NCBI RefSeq assembly: GCF_933775445.1
Contig: NC_065876.1
Span: 21,266,001-21,330,000, forward strand
Length of the DNA stretch: 64,000 nt
Direction of reading: 5' to 3'
DNA from: Argentina anserina
Lineage: Eukaryota; Streptophyta; Magnoliopsida; Rosales; Rosaceae
Shown here: positions 45,672-57,640 of the stretch, piece by piece
How the letters are laid out: each line of letters begins with the position of its first letter
Position numbering within the stretch: the first letter of the stretch is position 1
The notes under the pieces: generated by a model
The model's input: the letters and a program-made list of their open reading frames with translations, nothing else
The model's database searches: none
What the model was told of the DNA's origin: nothing
Program-made: the position numbers and the translations under genes

Positions 45672-46427
45672 TTTGAGGGAGTGAGAATGTTTCAGTTTCT
45701 GATTGGAAGACGCACAAAGAGTCAAAGAGAAAGGGGTTAAGGGATCAGAAAACATTTTAAAAACGGGTCTGACCGACCCGACCCGACAAATTTTTAAAAT
45801 GGTCAAACAAACTTGGCACCTTCACAATGACATGGAACTGCCGCGACTAGTGGTTAAGGATGAATGCAAAATTGGAAAACAATGATGTTGAGTGAAGTTG
45901 GAACTTGCTTGAATCATTTTATGTATGTGTTCTTGGATGTTATTATGTTGAGTGAAAAAGAAACCAGAGAAGAAGCAAGGGTGTGATGGTGATTAATATT
46001 TAATAGTGATAATTAATATTTTTTTGTTTTGCAAATAGTCGAAGGTATACACCATATTCAACTATGATCATGTAAACTGCGATTAATATATAATAGTATC
46101 AGAGTGGAACACAAGTGATAATTATGTCCAAAGTTGTTAGGTAAAAAATGGATTATTATGTCCAAAGTTTTATTGTGGTAGATGGGAAACTCTTAGAATC
46201 TTCTTTATTGAACAAAAAAAAATCATTTCATGAGTTATTAGTGCTTATCAATCTTTTTCAGCATGATAATATTGATTTGCATCCTCTTGGGACCTTGATA
46301 ATGAACTGCATAAGCTTGATGTGTGTTTTTGACTTTATTAATGTGAAACATGTCCACATATAGAGGAATATGGTAGTTGATATCCTTGTTAAGCATAGTA
46401 CCTCTAATGATAGAGGGATACTATGAA
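45672..46427. other. PPR upstream region and spacer
   Basis: No gene recognised. An open frame extends 45 codons upstream of the PPR start without targeting features and is probably leader. Confidence 0.45.
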
Positions 46428-46975
46428 GCACGAACACGTGCTATGAGCAACGTATTGTGTGTCCAACATGGACACGCTCGGACATGCGAACTGACTTCGG
46501 ACACGACCCGGACACGCGGACACGTATCAACTCATAATAAAAGTGAAAGTGCTTATGGTGAGATTCGAACCTTGGTCATCCAAGGCACTCAACAACTCTT
46601 CAATCGTTCCAACAGATTCAGTTTTTGTTATATTTATGCACACTTTAATATATATATATATATATATATAATGAGAGAAACTCGTGATAAAAATAAGAAT
46701 GCTTGTGGTGGGATTCGAACATTGGTTATCCAAGGTGCTTATTAAGTCCTTTCATTCTAACAAGTTATGTTTTCATCATTTTAATGCACACTTTGACATA
46801 TACATACATCTACAATTCTAAATACTTTCAAATTTATAAATTAATTTTTAAATAAATATATATATTAAAAATAATATTTAATTAACGTGTCCACACCGTG
46901 TCCGTGTCCAAAACAATTTCTATATGTCGTGTCTACGTATCAAATCGTGTCCAATACGGACACTCGTGTCCGTGC
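46428..46975. mobile_element. non-autonomous element with GGACACG subterminal repeats
   Basis: The left end GCACGAACACG (46428-46438) and the right end CGTGTCCGTGC (46965-46975) form an inverted repeat with one mismatch. About ten more GGACACG/CGTGTCC motifs cluster inside both ends. The centre has a (TA)n run (46648-46671) and two copies of an 80-base segment containing GATTCGAAC. No transposase. Target duplication not resolved. Confidence 0.55.
46522..46745 (-). repeat. two copies of a B-box-like segment
   Basis: 46522-46602 and 46665-46745 are similar. On the minus strand they read GGTTCGAATCT and TGTTCGAATCC, close to the pol III B box GGTTCGANTCC. There is no cloverleaf, so they are not tRNAs. 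A SINE relic is possible. Confidence 0.45.
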
Positions 46976-47806
46976 ACTTAGGAGGGATATGTATCTTACA
47001 TGACCCTCCTACGCTGGTTTATCGATACTCTGTTGGATGGCATTGTTAGTCTTTTTAGAGTTAGGAAATTTATGGCTTGTAGCTCTGACTAGTTTCTTCG
47101 TTGCTCTTCTTGGGCTAATGGCCCCATTTGTACCCAAAAAAAATCATTTCCAAAAGATTAAAGAGGGGTTCTAACTTAAGTGAAAATACAACTCCCCAAG
47201 ATTTTTTTTTAATTTTTTGAAAGGTAAACTCCCCAAGATCATTTAAATTTGCTCTCATTGAATAAAAACACGAGCACAATTTTTTTTAATTAAAGGTTTT
47301 TAGTCCAAGTTATGTTAATAGTCCAAGTCCATGTTTGGTCAATTCCAATAGCATTGGTCGTATCCTATGTACCGGATTGGGGTACGCTATTACATAATTT
47401 GCAAACACATATAAACTGCTCTCCTATTAATTTAATTTCTAATGTGGGATCCAACAAAAAACACCGGTTAACCTTTCCAATTACATTTTACCTACTCACC
47501 CTAACCTCACGACCCTTTCAAACCCAAACGACGATCAACAACAATGGTTCCTCCGGCGCACCACTGCCACCTCTTCTAACACCACCAACAACCGCCCCCC
47601 AAAACAACGTCGTCTAACTCCCTCCGCCTCCCTCAGGTACTTCATAAATCTCTTGTCTTTTCAATTATTATTCAACACCCATTATTTGCGATTGTGAATT
47701 AATGAAATTTTGAAAATGACATTGGGTACCCTCCAAAACATGTGTAAATTACAAAATTGTTTTGCAAACCCAAAATGAGACTATGGGAGACATCGGTCTC
47801 ATTCTT

Positions 47807-47852
<46 letters not shown>

Positions 47853-47905
47853 GTTAAGACTGTGCGGCCTTGAAATAGCTTGTTCCAGAGGGTATTGGAA
47901 GGTGA
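46976..47905. other. spacer with a possible first exon
   Basis: 47470-47637 is CA-rich and ends CTCCCTCAG|GTACTTC, which looks like a leader exon with a donor. Its ATG at 47543 opens only a short frame. A (CT)n run lies at 47812-47850. No continuing exon was identified. Confidence 0.35.
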
Positions 47906-47910
47906 GATTC

Positions 47911-48211
47911 TGTTATGAAATTAGTTTTAATTATAGCTTTCTTGTTGGAATTAGGAGAATGTTGTCTAAGGAAGTCACGTGGGTAATGTGTGAGCGTTTA
48001 ATCAAGTCTGTTAGGGTCAATTAAGAGTCGTTAGGCTTTGTTAAGTCTATTTAAGTGAAACCAACTAGCTGTTGACACGTGTCGTGGTTGTTGGATCTGA
48101 AATGGGGTTCTTATTCCCTCAGCTGTAGTTGGAAATCTATCGATCAATATATCAAAGCTTTAATTCTCGTGCATTTCCTTTTCTCTTTGTTTTAAGGTTT
48201 TAAACGTAATA
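47911..48211 (+). repeat. 5' LTR of the gypsy element
   Basis: Starts TGTTATGAAA. Aligns along its length with 53379-53676, with shared stretches such as GTTGACACGTGTCGTGGTTG and AATCTATCGATCAATATAT. Confidence 0.85.
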
Positions 48212-48213
48212 TT

Positions 48214-48226
48214 TGGTATTAGAGCC
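48214..48226 (+). other. primer binding site of the gypsy element
   Basis: TGGTATTAGAGCC, two bases after the LTR. Confidence 0.85.
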
Positions 48227-48233
48227 ACTGATC

Positions 48234-49875
48234 ATGGTGAATCTGTGGGACAAGGAAACCAAACCTACATCTACCAACGATTCAGACACGGTTACTGTTT
48301 CCGATGACATGGCTCAGTTCGAAATGGAGTTTCAAGCTCATCGCGATGAGACGAGCGCTCAGCTGGCAGAGACCAATGCTAAACTCATAGATCTGAAGGT
48401 TTTGATGCAAGCGTAGCTGCAACAGTTTCAAAATATGATGGAGGGTTTGCAACAACAGCTTGCTCAGCTCAAACCGGGGTTCAATTCGACGAACCACACT
48501 CCTCAAAAAGGCATGACCACAATCAAAGGTGGTTCAGCTTCATCGTCAACTTTCGCTCGTTGTGAGGGTTATCAATCTCATGTTCAATTTGTTGACCACA
48601 CTGGTGATAGAGTAGATATTCATGATGTTGATGATTTGTTTGATTTCTTGGTGAGTGGCACTAGAACAGACGAAGTGTTGAAATCTAAGTCTACGACCAT
48701 GAAGTCGATATCTACAAATGCTTTAAACAGTGATGGATTACCTAATTTTAATATGAATATGGGACATGAACCCCAACCTCAAGTTACTTGCATGCCAAAT
48801 TTTGATCACTTTTCGTGTATGTATCCTATAGCATATAGTTTGCCAATGTTTGGAACAATACCACAATTTGTTCCAATACAACAACATCTTTCATGTCCAT
48901 TGGCTCACCTACACACAAAAACTCACCTGCAACAAGTTTTGTTCACCAAAATTCCTTCAACAAAACACCATACCAAACTTCAGTTAACACTGCCATACCA
49001 CCAAAAACTCATATGTCTAAACCTTTCACCACCACCATGCCATCTACAAGTGTAGCTCATACAGTTGGCCTTGGTACTCAGCCAAACCAACCAAATCCTG
49101 CATCTCAAATGAGGCTTGAGTTTGTCACTTTTAGTGGAGGGATCCAGTTGAGTGGTTGAACAAAGCAGAGCAATATTTTGACTTCTATCAAATACCTGAA
49201 GAGAGAAAGCTATCTATTGCAACCATGCATCTCACTGACAAGGCTTCTGATAAGTGGTACATGTTCAAGCATGAGTTCCCTAGCAATTGGCAGGGTCTGA
49301 CTGATCTACTCATGAGGGATTTAGTCTATACAATCGTTCAGAGTATCAGGCAGTTGTTGCACGAATGAACCAAACTGGTTATGTGGAAGAATATATGAAG
49401 AACTTTACTAAATTGTCAAGGAGAGCACCAGTGTTCCCTCTTGAACTGCTCCTTTCATGTTTCATTGAGGCCTTGAAGGATGAAATTAAGACTGTTGTGC
49501 AGGCATTAAAGCCTAGAACCCTTTATGAAGCTTGTGATTTGGCAAGGCTGTTTGAGAAAGAGGGAAGGCATGGCAACCATCACAGGTCTAGTGCTGCTAG
49601 CATTTTTAGTGGAATGCCTCACAAGGCAAGCAGTATAGCCTCAATAGTGCCATCAAAACAAACTAGCCCTGTGAGTTGCAATAAGTTTGCACCAAGTAAC
49701 AAGTCTGCACCAAGTTACAATTAGCCAACAACAAGTTTTGCCAAGCCAGCCAATGGTTACAACAACCAAAGAGAGAGTAGAATACGTTGACTGAAGCTGA
49801 ATTTGCTGCCGAGAAGGCTAATGGGGAGTGTTACTTTTGCCCTGAACCATTCAAGGAGGGTCACAGATGTAGAAA
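48234..49875 (+). pseudogene. gag of the gypsy element
   Basis: Starts MVNLWDKETKP and continues as a Gln-rich coiled coil after an in-frame TAG at 48414. The retrotransposon gag core follows in broken frames: RLEFVTFSGG, then WLNKAEQYFDFYQIPEERKL in another frame (49145 onward) and FTKLSRRAPVFPLELLLSCF (49403 onward). A zinc knuckle C-YF-C-PEPFKEGH-R-C is near 49829-49872. Confidence 0.85.
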
Positions 49876-50039
49876 AAAAAGGTAGTTGATGCGCCTTGAA
49901 ATTATCCTTGATAATGATGAAAAGGATGAGGATGAGGAAGAATTGAGCAATCACTTGATTGAAGCACCTCCTTAGTAGATTTGGATGAACCATTGATTAT
50001 ATTGCAAGCTATTGGAAGGAAACACTCAAACACTATGCA

Positions 50040-50400
50040 GCATAAGGGTAAGTTATGCATGAATGGGAGACTAGTGTAGGTACTTATAGACTCAAGAGCT
50101 TCTCATAACTTTGTTCATCCAAGTTTATTGAAAAGGCAGCAAAGTGCATATTAACCATTTCACTTCCTTGAGTGTAGCCATGGCTAGTGGAGCTCGAGCC
50201 AAAACAAGTGGAGAAGTTAAATTAGCACTCAAGCTTCAAGAATTTGAATTTAAACATGACTTACATATTTTACTAGTGAATGGTTGTGAAGTGGTGTTGG
50301 GAACTATATGGCTCAAGACTTTGGGGGATATCATGTGGAATTTTGAGCCGATGAAGATGAAATTTACTGTGCATAACAAGGAAGAATCATTGTAGGGAGT
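50040..50400 (+). pseudogene. aspartic protease of the gypsy element
   Basis: The active-site motif reads VLIDSRASHNFVHPSLL (GAC TCA AGA at 50089-50097). The usual D-S/T-G triplet is D-S-R, so the catalytic Gly is replaced by Arg. VNGCEVVLGTIWLKTLGDI follows as in this family. Confidence 0.8.
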
Positions 50401-50697
50401 AGATACCACTGAGGCTACACTAATAAGTAGCAAGGCAATGACTAGATTGATTAGAAAAGAAAAATGAGCAATGTTATTGCAGATGCAGGCCATCCAGAAT
50501 CCAGTAAGAGAACAACCACAGGTTCATTCAAGAATTCAAAGGGTGATAGCTAAATATGAAGAGCTATCCAAGCCACCTACTTCCCTACCTCTTAAAAGGG
50601 AGCAAGACCACATTATTGAGTTAATGCCTAACACACTCCCATCAATGTTAGGCCATATAGGTATCCACACTTCTAGAAATCTGAAATTGAAAAAATA

Positions 50698-51680
50698 GTG
50701 CAAGAATTACTGGATAATGGAGTGATTAGACCCAACAGAAGCCCTTTTTCATCTCTAGTACTCTTGGTAAAGAAAAAAGATGGTACTTGGAGAATGTGTG
50801 TAGATTATAGGTCCTTAAATGCTGCTACTGTGAAAAACAAATACCATATTCCAGTGGAAGATGAATTACTGGATGAGATTTGTGGAGCTCAGATTTTTAC
50901 TAAATTGGACCTCAGGTCTATTTATCATCAAATCAAGATGAACCCTGCTGATGTGAGTAAGACTGCTTTTAGAACTCATAATGGCCACTTTTTGGTTATG
51001 TCGTTTGGCCTCACTAATGCTCCTGCCACTTTCCAATTAGTTATGAATGAAATACTCAGGGGGTTGCTTAGACAAGGAGTTTTGGTGGTTTTGATGATAT
51101 TTTAATTTACAATAAAACTATGATGAGCATATTATCATGTTGGAGAGGGTGTTCACACTAATGCAGAAAAATGAATTGAAGATAAAGATGAGCAAATGTA
51201 GTTTTTGAGTTACAGCTGTGGAATACTTGGGACATGTGGTGAGTGCTCAAGGGGTTTCTATTGATCCTAAGAAGATTGAATGCATCAGAGACTGGAAGAA
51301 ACCTAACACATTGAAAGGTTTGAGAGGGTTTTTAGGGTTGGCTGGCTATTACAGGAAATATGTGAAGCACTTTGGTTTAATTGCTAAACCTTTGACTGAC
51401 ATGTTGAGAATTGGGGGGTTTCAGTGGACTGAGGAATCAAAAAAGGCTTTTGAGACTCTCAAACAGGCATTGATGAAAACACCAGTGCTTGCATTACCTG
51501 ATTTTATTAAGAAATTTCATGTAGAATGTGATGCTTCTTGTATTAGAATTAGAGCAGTTTTATCCCAAGAAAGACATCTGATTGCTTACTTAAGCAAAGC
51601 TGTAGCCTATAAGCATGTTGCTTTATCTGTGTATGACAAGGAAATGATGGTAGTGGTGTTTGTTGTTCAACGTTAGAGAC
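50698..51680 (+). pseudogene. reverse transcriptase and RNase H of the gypsy element
   Basis: RT motifs [45 protein letters not shown] and TFQLVMNEI are in frame to 51105. The catalytic box then appears only after a 1-base shift as FDDILIYNK. The connection and RNase H ([30 protein letters not shown]) lie at 51218-51676. Confidence 0.88.
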
Positions 51681-51689
51681 CATATTTAT

Positions 51690-53350
51690 TGGGAAATCAT
51701 TTTTAGGATCTACACAGACCATAGAACAATGCAGTATTTCTTGGAGCAAAAGATTCAAACACCAACACATCAGAAATGGCTACTCAAGTTGGATGGTTAC
51801 AATTATTCCATTCATTACAAGCCAAGCAAGCATAATGCAGACTCAGATGCTTTATCTAGAAAGGAGAATTTGGAAATGGATGCAAAGAACATTATCAAAA
51901 AATATGTAACCTTGCAGTCTGTGACAAGAGTTTCTACACTAGTATCTAATTTTATCAGTGACATTCAGATAGCTTGTTTAGAGGATGAGGAGGCTAAGGT
52001 TATTATACATGAATTACAAACTGATGGTAATTCAAATCCTCAATATCAGCTGGTGAATGAGCAAATGTTGTATAATGCAAGGTGTTTGTGCCTTAACAAG
52101 ATCATTGGAGAGTTCCATAATGGTTATGAAAGGTGACATGCAGGCAGGTATATGACAATGAAGAGAGTGGCTAGAGATTTTGCATGGCCTAAAATAAGCA
52201 GTGACATAAAACATTTTGTCTCAACTTTTCACATCTGTCAGCAAAATCACTATGAGACAATCCTCCCACCTGGTTTGCTACAGCCTAAATCCAATTCCTG
52301 ACAAGGCATGGAGCTACATTTCACTTGATTTCATAGAGGATTTGCCAAGCTCAAATGGGAAGACGGTTATTCTAGTGGTAACTGACAGATTTACTAAATT
52401 TGCTCATTTCTTACGTCTCTCCCATCCTTACACTGCAGCTACAGTGGTCCAAGAATTTGTTAATGGGGTATACAAACTGCATGGCATGCATGAGTCTATC
52501 ATCTTAGATAGGGATCCTATTTTCTTGATTTCTTTCTGCTCTACATTTTTTTAGCTACAAGGCACTACATTGAACAAGAGCTCAGCTTATCATCCTTAGA
52601 CTGATGACCAAACTGAGAATTTAAATAAGACTTTAGAGCAGTACTTAAGATGTGTCCTGGTGAAAGCCACATTCTTGGACTAAGGTCTCCCATGGGCTGA
52701 ATTTTGGTATAATAGCTCCTTTCACTATGTTATTGGAATGACACCGTTTCAGGCACTGTATGGTTATGAACCACCTGTGGTAAGAACTTATGTACCTGGT
52801 TCAACTGTTGTTGCATCTGTGGATGAACAACTTAGAAGTAGAGATTAGATGATGGCTGGTTTGAAAAGGATCTTGGAAATTGCTCAAGCTAGAATGAAAT
52901 TATACTATGACAAGAGGCATACTAAGAGAGAATTTGCTGAAGGGGGTATACCTAAAGTTGCATCCCTGTAGGCAACAGTCAGTAAAGAAGAGAATTTTTC
53001 ACAAACTCTCACCTAAGTACTATGGGCCATATCAGATTGAGAAGAGAATTGGCAAAGTGGCTTATAAACTCAAGCTTCCTACTATAGCAAAGGTGCATCC
53101 AGTGTTTCATGTGTCTTTACTCAAGAAGAAATTGGGTGACTGTACAATGGTGGCTGCTCATTTACCTCCAGATCTTGATCCCTACAACCCGAGATGGTAC
53201 CATACAAAGATATTAGCAAGGGGAATGTTCAAGAAAAACAATGTTGCAGTGACCAAGTGGTTGATTCAATGGATTGGCAACTATGAGGAAGAAGCTACAT
53301 GGGAAAAGGCAGATGATTTCAGCAAACGCTTTCCTGATTTTAAAGCTTGA
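51690..53350 (+). pseudogene. integrase and chromodomain of the gypsy element
   Basis: HHCC-like region near 52135-52260, then the core WSYISLDFIEDLPSS, VTDRFTKFAHF and ILDRDPIF, interrupted by stops. The tail has LSPKYYGPYQI and VHPVFHVSLLKK, and the chromodomain reads VTKWLIQWIGNYEEEATWEK before the stop at 53350. Confidence 0.85.
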
Positions 53351-53378
53351 GGTCAAGCTTTTGTGGAGAGGGCTGAAT

Positions 53379-53676
53379 TGTTAAATCAGTTGTAATTATA
53401 GCTTTCCTGTTGGAACTAGGAGAATGTTGTATGAGGAAGTCACATGGGTTACGCGTGAGTGTTTAATTAAGTCTGTTAGGGTTAATTAAGAGTCGTTAGG
53501 GTTTGCTAAGTCTGTTTAAGTGGAACCAACTAGTTGTTGACACGTGTCGTGGTTGTTGGATCTAAAATGGGGTTCGTATTCCCTCAGGTGTAGCTGGAAA
53601 TCTATCGATCAATATATGAAAGCTTTATTTCTCTTGTATTTCCTTTTTTCTCTGTTTTAGGGTTTTATCCCTAAGA
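53379..53676 (+). repeat. 3' LTR of the gypsy element
   Basis: Starts TGTTAAATCAG after a purine-rich tract and ends at the GATTC target duplication. Confidence 0.85.
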
Positions 53677-53681
53677 GATTC

Positions 53682-54040
53682 TAATTTGGTTTTGAATTTC
53701 TTATATATTGGGTGTGTATTGGCTTTTCTAATGAAGAAGATATTGTTTACCTACAACGAGATCTTTTGAGATTCTAAACAAGACATAGCGTTGAAGGAGC
53801 AGAAGGTGTTGCAGGACAACGACAAGGTTCGAGTGGAGTAGGAGAAGAGTCTAGTTCAGGCGATTTTGGGTTCAAGAATCAAAATCAAACAATGGGTCTT
53901 GGCACTTTGATTCAAGGTTAGTCTTTTAGCTGATAGGGTCAATCCCTCCTTAATGGAGATGAGAAAACTAGGTGATGTTCACATGAGTAAATCAAGCACA
54001 CCTATTGCTTTGGTGACCCATTAATTGATATAGTTGATTT
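53682..54040. other. short spacer between two LTR elements
   Basis: A plus-strand frame near 53764-53920 reads TRHSVEGAEGV and SSSGDFGFKNQNQTMGLGTL before a stop. It may be a relic of a host exon; no partner found. Confidence 0.3.
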
Positions 54041-54594
54041 TGTTGAAACTTGGAGCAACTTTTGTTGAAGGTAAGAAATAAATCTACAACCTTGTGGTGG
54101 TAGGTGGTTGTTTGTTTGACAAAGAAAGAAGAATGCATTGATGAGCATGCCAACATTGAGCATGAATTAAGGAAGAATATTGACTTTGCTTCCATGCATG
54201 TTACATGCAAATGCATTAATTGCACAAAGATGTTTGCCTATATAAAGGCATGAGAAATGGTGCAATAAATATAGAAGAACAATAAGGGAGAGATCATCTT
54301 ATGTGTGATCAAGAGTGAGAGATAGAGAGAAAACTCTAAGTAGGGAGTTTTGTGTGTGTAGCAAAATAAAGTGTGTGAGAGTGTATCCCTTCAAGTGTGA
54401 GTCTTGAAGTAGTGTTTCTCTCGGTGTAACCTTTCTTCGTATAGTGGAGGTTCTTTATTGTTGTTACCCGTGGATGTAGGCACTTTGCCGAACCACGTTA
54501 AATCCCGGTGTTCTCTATCATTTTTATTTTTCGCTTGTGGTTGTGAGTTATTTCTATTTCCATTCTATAGTTCATTCTTCCACATTCCCCAACA
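54041..54594 (+). repeat. 5' LTR of the copia element, 554 bp
   Basis: Starts TGTTG and ends CAACA, a 5-bp terminal inverted repeat. TATAAA at 54241-54246. The primer site TGGTATCAGA follows from 54596. Confidence 0.75.
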
Positions 54595-54634
54595 GTGGTA
54601 TCAGATCTCCTGGTTCTGACTGGGAGCTGCTAGA

Positions 54635-55663
54635 ATGGAAGGATCACGGAGTACCATGATCAGACTCAACCATTCCAATTGGATTACTTGGAAGCCGACA
54701 ATGGAGGATATTCTCTATTGCAAAGATTTGCATGAGCCGATCGAGGGAGACGATGCCAAGCCAAGTGATATTTCACCAGCAATTTGGACGAAGATGAACC
54801 GCAAAGCCATCGGTCATATTTGTGAATGGGTGGACATTAGTGTGTTTCACCATGTTGCCAATGAAACCAGCGTGCATAAGCTTTGGTTGAAGCTGGAGTC
54901 CTTATTTGAAAAAAAAGACTACTACCAAGAAAGCTTTTCTCATTAAAGAGCTTGTCAACATGAAGTATCGGGGATGCGTTCGAGTGATCGAGCACCTCAA
55001 CAACTTTCAGAGTATACTCAATGAATTAGCCACGATGAGCATGAAGATTGATGATGAGTTACAAGCGTTGCTGCTCCTCGGGTCATTACCAGATAGCTGG
55101 GAGACATTTGTTGTCACTGTAAGTACTCTGCTCCTAATGGTGTATTATCTATAGAAAATATTAAAGATAATATGTTGAACGAAGAAACAAGAAGGAGTTC
55201 TTCATCAAGTTCAGAAAATGATCAATTCTTCATTGCGGAGAGGAGATGAAGGAGCAAGAGCAAAGGACCCAAAGGTCACAAAAGGATTATGAGCAAATCC
55301 AGAACAAGGTTCAACAAAAAGTGTCATCATTGTGGTATTCCAGGCCACATGAAGAAAAATTGTAACAAATTGAAGCGGGAATTCAAAGAAGCGAGAGAAG
55401 ACGCTACTCATCAACAAAAGGAGGACACAAACAATGTTGCTGCTGCGGTGTCTCATGATGAGTGTGAGTTCCTGTCACTTGGAGGTGAATGTCTACTAGT
55501 AGATAATCCTGAAGTTCAATGGATCGTTGATTCCAGAGTCTCGTTTCATGCCACCTCTCACGTAGAGTTCTTCACTACGTACAAAGCAGGTGACTTTGGT
55601 AAAGTGAAGATGAGCTACTCCAACTACTCCAATTTTGTTGGGATTGGAGATATTTGCTTGTAG
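54635..55663 (+). pseudogene. gag and protease of the copia element
   Basis: Gag starts MEGSRSTMIRLNHSNWITWK at 54635 and shifts frame near 54910 (KKKTTTKKAFLIKELVNMKY). The zinc knuckle is CHHCGIPGHMKKNC (near 55321). The protease reads WIVDSRVSFHAT, with Arg in place of the catalytic-motif Gly (AGA at 55531-55533). A stop ends the frame at 55663. Confidence 0.88.
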
Positions 55664-55828
55664 ACAGATGTGAGCTGTCAGTTATTGTTGAAATATGTGA
55701 GACATGTTCTTGGTCTACGTCTCAATCTTATGTCAACTGGTGTACTTGATTGACAAGGCTTTCATCATCATGGTGGTGATGGAAAGTGGAAGTTTACCAA
55801 GGGATCTCTTGTAGTTGCTAGAGGAAAA

Positions 55829-57261
55829 ATGTGTTGCACTCTCTACAAGACCTATGGAAAGATATGCAAGAGTGAGTTGAATGTAGTCGATGAATCTTCT
55901 TCAAGTTTGTGGCATAGACGTCTTGGCTACATAAGTGAGAAAGAACTGCAGTTGTTGGCAAAGAAGTCGCTAATTCCTGTTGCCAAAGGTAACTCACTAG
56001 ACTGTTGTGATTATTGTTTATTTGGTAAGCATAAGAAAATTAGTTTTTCAAAGACTTTCACTAGGAAAGAAAATATTCTAGATCTTGTATATTCATATGT
56101 GTGTGGCCCGATGGAAGAAGAATCATTAGGTATGCATAAGTACTTTGTTACTTATATTGATGATGCTTCACGAAAGGTTTGGGTTTATTTGTTGAAATCT
56201 AAAGACCATGTGTTCCAGATGTTTACAATTTTCCACGCAATGATAGAAAGGGAGACTGGAAGAAAATTGAAATGCCTTCATAGTGATAATGGTGGAGAAT
56301 ACATAGCGCACGAATTTAGAGATTATTGTGCAAAGCATGGCATCAGACATGAGAAGACATTTCCTGGCACCCCTCAACATAATGGCGTAGCAGAGCGGAT
56401 GAACCGTACCATTATGGAGAAAGTCAGATGCATGTTGAAGATGGCAAAATTATCAAAAGAATTTTGGGGAGAAGCTGTGAAGACTGCGTGCTACCTAATC
56501 AACAGGGCACCATATGTACCTTTGGAATTTAAGACTCCAAATGAAGTCTGTACCGGGAAAGATGCATCATACTCACATTTGAGAATATTTGGATGTAAAG
56601 CATTCGCACTTATATCCAAGGAGCAGAGGAAAAAGGTAGATGACAAGGCAACACCATGCATATTTGTCGGTTATGGTGAAGAAATGTTTGGCTATCGGTT
56701 GTGGAATCCAAAAACTAAGAAATTCATAAGAAGCAGAGATGTGGTGTTCCATGAAGACCAATCTATTGCAGATTTCGACAAAGAGGTACTACCAAATGCA
56801 ACAAGTGATAGTCGCATTTATGATTCACCGTTGCAGCAGGAATCCAATGTTGGGCTGCAAGGTGATAGAGTTGAAAATGTACCTGACATGGGAGATGTTG
56901 AAGTTGAAGATGAAGGGGAGCTTGATCAGGGGGAGCAGCATGTGAATAATCAAGTATATGTTCGTAGAAGCACCAGGAGGCAGATTCCATCCACCAAGTA
57001 TCCATCATCTCAATATATTTTGGTGACTAATGATGGAGATGATCCTTATGCAAATTACATCATTTTGGCCAGTGACGGAGAGCCTGAAAGTTACAGGGAA
57101 GCAAAGATTCATCAAGACCACGACAAATGGAGACTAGCCATGGAGTCTGAGATGGAATCTTTACTAAAGAGCGGCACCTATGAGTTGGTGAAGCTTCCTA
57201 AAGGCCGAAAAGCACTCAAGAACAAGTGGGTGTTCAAGCTAAAGCGAGATGAGAATGAGAA
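55829..57261 (+). pseudogene. integrase and RT start of the copia element
   Basis: Pre-integrase LWHRRLGYISEKELQLLAKK with the CC..C zinc ligands, then the integrase core with all three acidic residues visible (YIDDASRKVWVY, HSDNGGEY, NGVAERMNRTIMEK), HLRIFGCKAF and FVGYGEEMFGYRLW. The RT begins WRLAMESEMESLLKSGTYEL and KNKWVFKLKRDEN and then runs into the duplicated segment at 57262. Confidence 0.9.
56801..57093. repeat. internal duplication of the copia element, copy 1
   Basis: 293 bases starting ACAAGTGATAGTCGC, repeated at 57262-57554 with a period of 461. Confidence 0.93.
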
Positions 57262-57554
57262 ACAAGTGATAGTCGCATTTATGATTCACCGTTGCAGTAG
57301 GAATCCAATGTTGGGCTGCAAGGTGATAGAGTTGAAAATGTACTTGACACGGGAGATGTTAAAGTCGAAGATGAAGGGGAGCTTGATCAGGGGGAGCAGC
57401 ATGTGAATAATCAAGTAGATATTCGTAGAAGCACCAGGAGGCAGATTCCATCCACTAAGTATCCATCATCTCAATATATTTTGGTGACTAATGATGAAGA
57501 TGATCCTTATGCAAATTACATCTTTTTGACCAGTGACAGAGAGCCTGAAAGTTA
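57262..57554. repeat. internal duplication of the copia element, copy 2
   Basis: Replaces the rest of the RT. It is read in a different frame from copy 1 and carries a few substitutions, including a CAG to TAG change. Confidence 0.93.
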
Positions 57555-57640
57555 TTTATATTTCCATTCTGGATTAGTGTTCACTCGAATTATTTCTATT
57601 TAAATCCCGGTGTTCTCTATTATTTTTATTTTCCGCATGA
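57555..57640 (+). repeat. disordered LTR scraps
   Basis: TATTTCCATTCTGGATTAG (like 54553 onward) comes before AAATCCCGGTGTTCTCTAT (like 54502 onward), the reverse of their order in the 5' LTR. Confidence 0.7.

Larger units (their letters stand above)
47911..53676 (+). mobile_element. decayed Ty3/gypsy chromovirus
   Basis: LTRs of about 300 bp (47911-48211 and 53379-53676) are clearly diverged and do not end in CA. The target duplication GATTC is intact (47906-47910, 53677-53681). Order of parts: primer site, gag, zinc knuckle, protease, RT, RNase H, integrase, chromodomain, polypurine tract (GTGGAGAGGG before 53379), which is Ty3/gypsy order. Many stops and frameshifts. Interior similarity and the terminal chromodomain place it among plant chromoviruses; finer lineage is not settled. 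Confidence 0.9.
54041..57640 (+). mobile_element. scrambled, RT-less Ty1/copia retrotransposon
   Basis: Complete 5' LTR, primer site, gag, zinc knuckle, protease and integrase in copia order (integrase before RT). The RT is cut off after its first 60 residues by a duplicated segment, and only disordered LTR scraps end the element. Integrase and pre-integrase motifs resemble the Tork/TNT1 type, a tentative lineage call. Confidence 0.88.

Noticed and set aside
46522..46745. Possible tRNA genes, from GATTCGAAC T-arm-like motifs
   Set aside because: No acceptor stem, anticodon arm or A box can be folded; only B-box-like repeats.
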